A DNA stretch of 7,233 bases, taken from positions 1-7,233 of the forward strand of contig JAPPFU010000219.1 of assembly GCA_028875085.1 (NCBI GenBank), read 5' to 3'. Shown one piece after another: positions 5,946-7,233 of the stretch. Every line of letters begins with the position of its first letter. Position 1 is the stretch's first letter. Below the pieces are notes generated by a model that was given only the letters and a program-made list of their open reading frames with translations, searched no databases and was not told the DNA's origin. This stretch comes from Chloroflexota bacterium. GTDB lineage: Bacteria; Chloroflexota; Dehalococcoidia; Lucifugimonadales; Australimonadaceae. Made by a program: the position numbers and the translations under genes.

Positions 5946-5980
5946 AGCTCTTACTCAAGCGCTACTACAAGGAGGCATTT

Positions 5981-7233
5981 ATGTCGCTGATAGTCCCGGC
6001 CCCACGAGAGCAACTGTTCGAGGTACAAGCCCAGCGGTACGAACAGGGCGGGCGTGAGGTGTTCACCTTTCCCCTTGACCTTGCCCAGCTGGACGGCGTA
6101 TTCCCACCACGCGTAGATGAGGATGTGGTCAAGGACGCCAATCGCAGGCTCACCCCATCCCATGCCAAGCAGATCGAATGGTACTTGGACCAGCAGCCTG
6201 ACTGGGTGCTTGGCGGCATACTGCTTGGGGTAGAGCGAGAGGCAGTGCGCTTCGTTCGGTTCGAGGACGAAGCGGGCACGCCGAGCGAGAAGCTCGGCAC
6301 GCTTCAGATACCTCTCAATCGCCTGAGCGCAATCAAAATGTTTGACGGACAGCATCGCCGTCGGGCAATCCACGACTTGCTTGCCAGATTGCGCAACTAT
6401 GAGAGAGAGTATGAGCAGCAACTGAATGAGGCAATAAAGAACAAAGGCGATAAAGAACTCATCGCCTCGCTCCGCAACAAGTTGTCCCAAACTCAAACCA
6501 AACTCCAATCCATGGAAAAGCAATCGATTCCTGTCGTGCTGTACATGGAAGGAGACATCAACGCACTGAAGCGAATGTTCGCAGATGCGGCGCGGACTAA
6601 GCCGATAGAGGCAGTCACTCGCGCTCGATTCGATGACCGAGATCCGTTTAACCTCGCTGCAGACAAAGTTGCTGAGCAAAGCGAGCTTCTGCAGGACATC
6701 GTTGAGTGGGAGCGAAGTACGGTAGCCCGCACAAGTCCGAAGCTTCTGGCTTTCAACCAACTCGCTACGATCTTGAAAACGCTTGTGTTTGGATATTACG
6801 GGCGCGTGAGCCGGGAGCGCAACCGCGAATTCCAGGCTAACTACCAGCCGGTAGTCGAACTTGGCCTCGAATGGACGGACAACTTCCTTCCATCTGTCTG
6901 CAGGGAATATGAACAGCTTCTGGACCAGGAAGTCGACAGTGCTTCGCTGATACCAGTGAGGCGCCCCGAGACCTTTGCCTATAACGTGACCGTGCTCCGC
7001 GTGTTGGCGGCTTGCTTCCACGATTGGCGGCAAGAGGTTGGCGAGGATGTACAGCCTTTGGTCGAATACATCCGCAACGAATCATTCGATACCAGTGTCG
7101 AGCGGTCGTTGCTCATCAAAGCCGGCCTAGTAGTAGCTGGTACAAATGGTACAAACTCACCAGTCGCCAGGCAGCAGGATGTCAAAGGGGCTATTCGCTA
7201 CATTCTCGATAAGGCTGAGGAACCAGTATCCGC
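5981..7233 (+). CDS. DGQHR-domain protein, DndB-like (3' end beyond window)
   Basis: The frame is open from ATG 5981 to the window end: 417 complete codons, no stop, 3' partial. GGAGG (5971-5975) sits five bases upstream. The protein begins MSLIVPAPREQ, and residues 121-128 are FDGQHRRR, the defining motif of the DGQHR superfamily that includes DndB, the regulator of DNA phosphorothioation clusters. After it, residues 136-181 are charged and Glu/Gln/Lys-rich, a likely coiled coil. Then comes IPVVLYMEGD (183-192) and MFADAARTKPIEAVTRARFDDRDPF (199-223), matching the family pattern of an F-x-D element, a KP and an RDP. The rest, past about residue 225, is helical-looking and unassigned. Whether it is a true DndB, a modification-system accessory or another DGQHR protein cannot be decided without the downstream genes. 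Base composition is lower in GC than dnaN: one sampled 60-base stretch (6421-6480) has 27 G+C, against 43 in 5281-5340. This suggests acquisition by transfer. Confidence 0.8.
   Translation, partial: MSLIVPAPREQLFEVQAQRYEQGGREVFTFPLDLAQLDGVFPPRVDEDVVKDANRRLTPSHAKQIEWYLDQQPDWVLGGILLGVEREAVRFVRFEDEAGTPSEKLGTLQIPLNRLSAIKMFDGQHRRRAIHDLLARLRNYEREYEQQLNEAIKNKGDKELIASLRNKLSQTQTKLQSMEKQSIPVVLYMEGDINALKRMFADAARTKPIEAVTRARFDDRDPFNLAADKVAEQSELLQDIVEWERSTVARTSPKLLAFNQLATILKTLVFGYYGRVSRERNREFQANYQPVVELGLEWTDNFLPSVCREYEQLLDQEVDSASLIPVRRPETFAYNVTVLRVLAACFHDWRQEVGEDVQPLVEYIRNESFDTSVERSLLIKAGLVVAGTNGTNSPVARQQDVKGAIRYILDKAEEPVS

Noticed and set aside
5951..7033. A 360-codon open frame on the minus strand opposite the DGQHR gene
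   Set aside because: It is antisense to a frame with a clear family motif, a strong ribosome binding site and a promoter, and its own translation shows no recognisable domain.

Overview
The window is a GC-rich bacterial chromosome segment, and the last ~1.3 kb is visibly less GC-rich. The beta clamp (dnaN) N-terminus, the DUF6391-type protein and the small-multidrug-export-type membrane protein resemble those I know from Chloroflexota (Dehalococcoidia or SAR202-like lineages). That placement is an inference from remembered family resemblance, not a search result.

Layout from left to right. (1) A minus-strand block holds an AapJ-type amino-acid-binding lipoprotein (37-1107), and upstream of it an enoyl-CoA hydratase (1260-2039). 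(2) A plus-strand tRNA-Arg(TCT) with encoded CCA and its own promoter lies at 2132-2207. (3) A minus-strand gene pair follows: a PF06695-type membrane protein (2727-3194) and a DUF6391-like protein (2219-2707), 19 bp apart and probably co-transcribed. (4) Three plus-strand, separately promoted genes come next: a 74-residue helix-turn-helix protein (3415-3639), a lipoprotein mono-heme cytochrome c (3858-4352) ending in an intrinsic terminator, and dnaN (4686-5813). (5) The window closes with an open-ended DGQHR/DndB-like gene (5981 to past 7233) that has a strong ribosome binding site and a plausible promoter.

The intergenic spaces hold repeat-like structures: a perfect 29-bp palindrome (3675-3703), a 182-bp MITE-like element with 28-bp terminal inverted repeats built on ATTCCC-N8-GGGAAT (4379-4560), and two GC-rich hairpins after dnaN.

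The genes do not form one pathway. Most are housekeeping: amino-acid uptake, acyl-CoA metabolism, electron transfer, tRNA supply and replication. The most interesting part is the right edge. The DGQHR family includes DndB, the regulator of DNA phosphorothioation systems, and it often sits in DNA-modification or defence islands. The composition break right after dnaN fits an acquired island starting there, but the rest of it lies outside the window.
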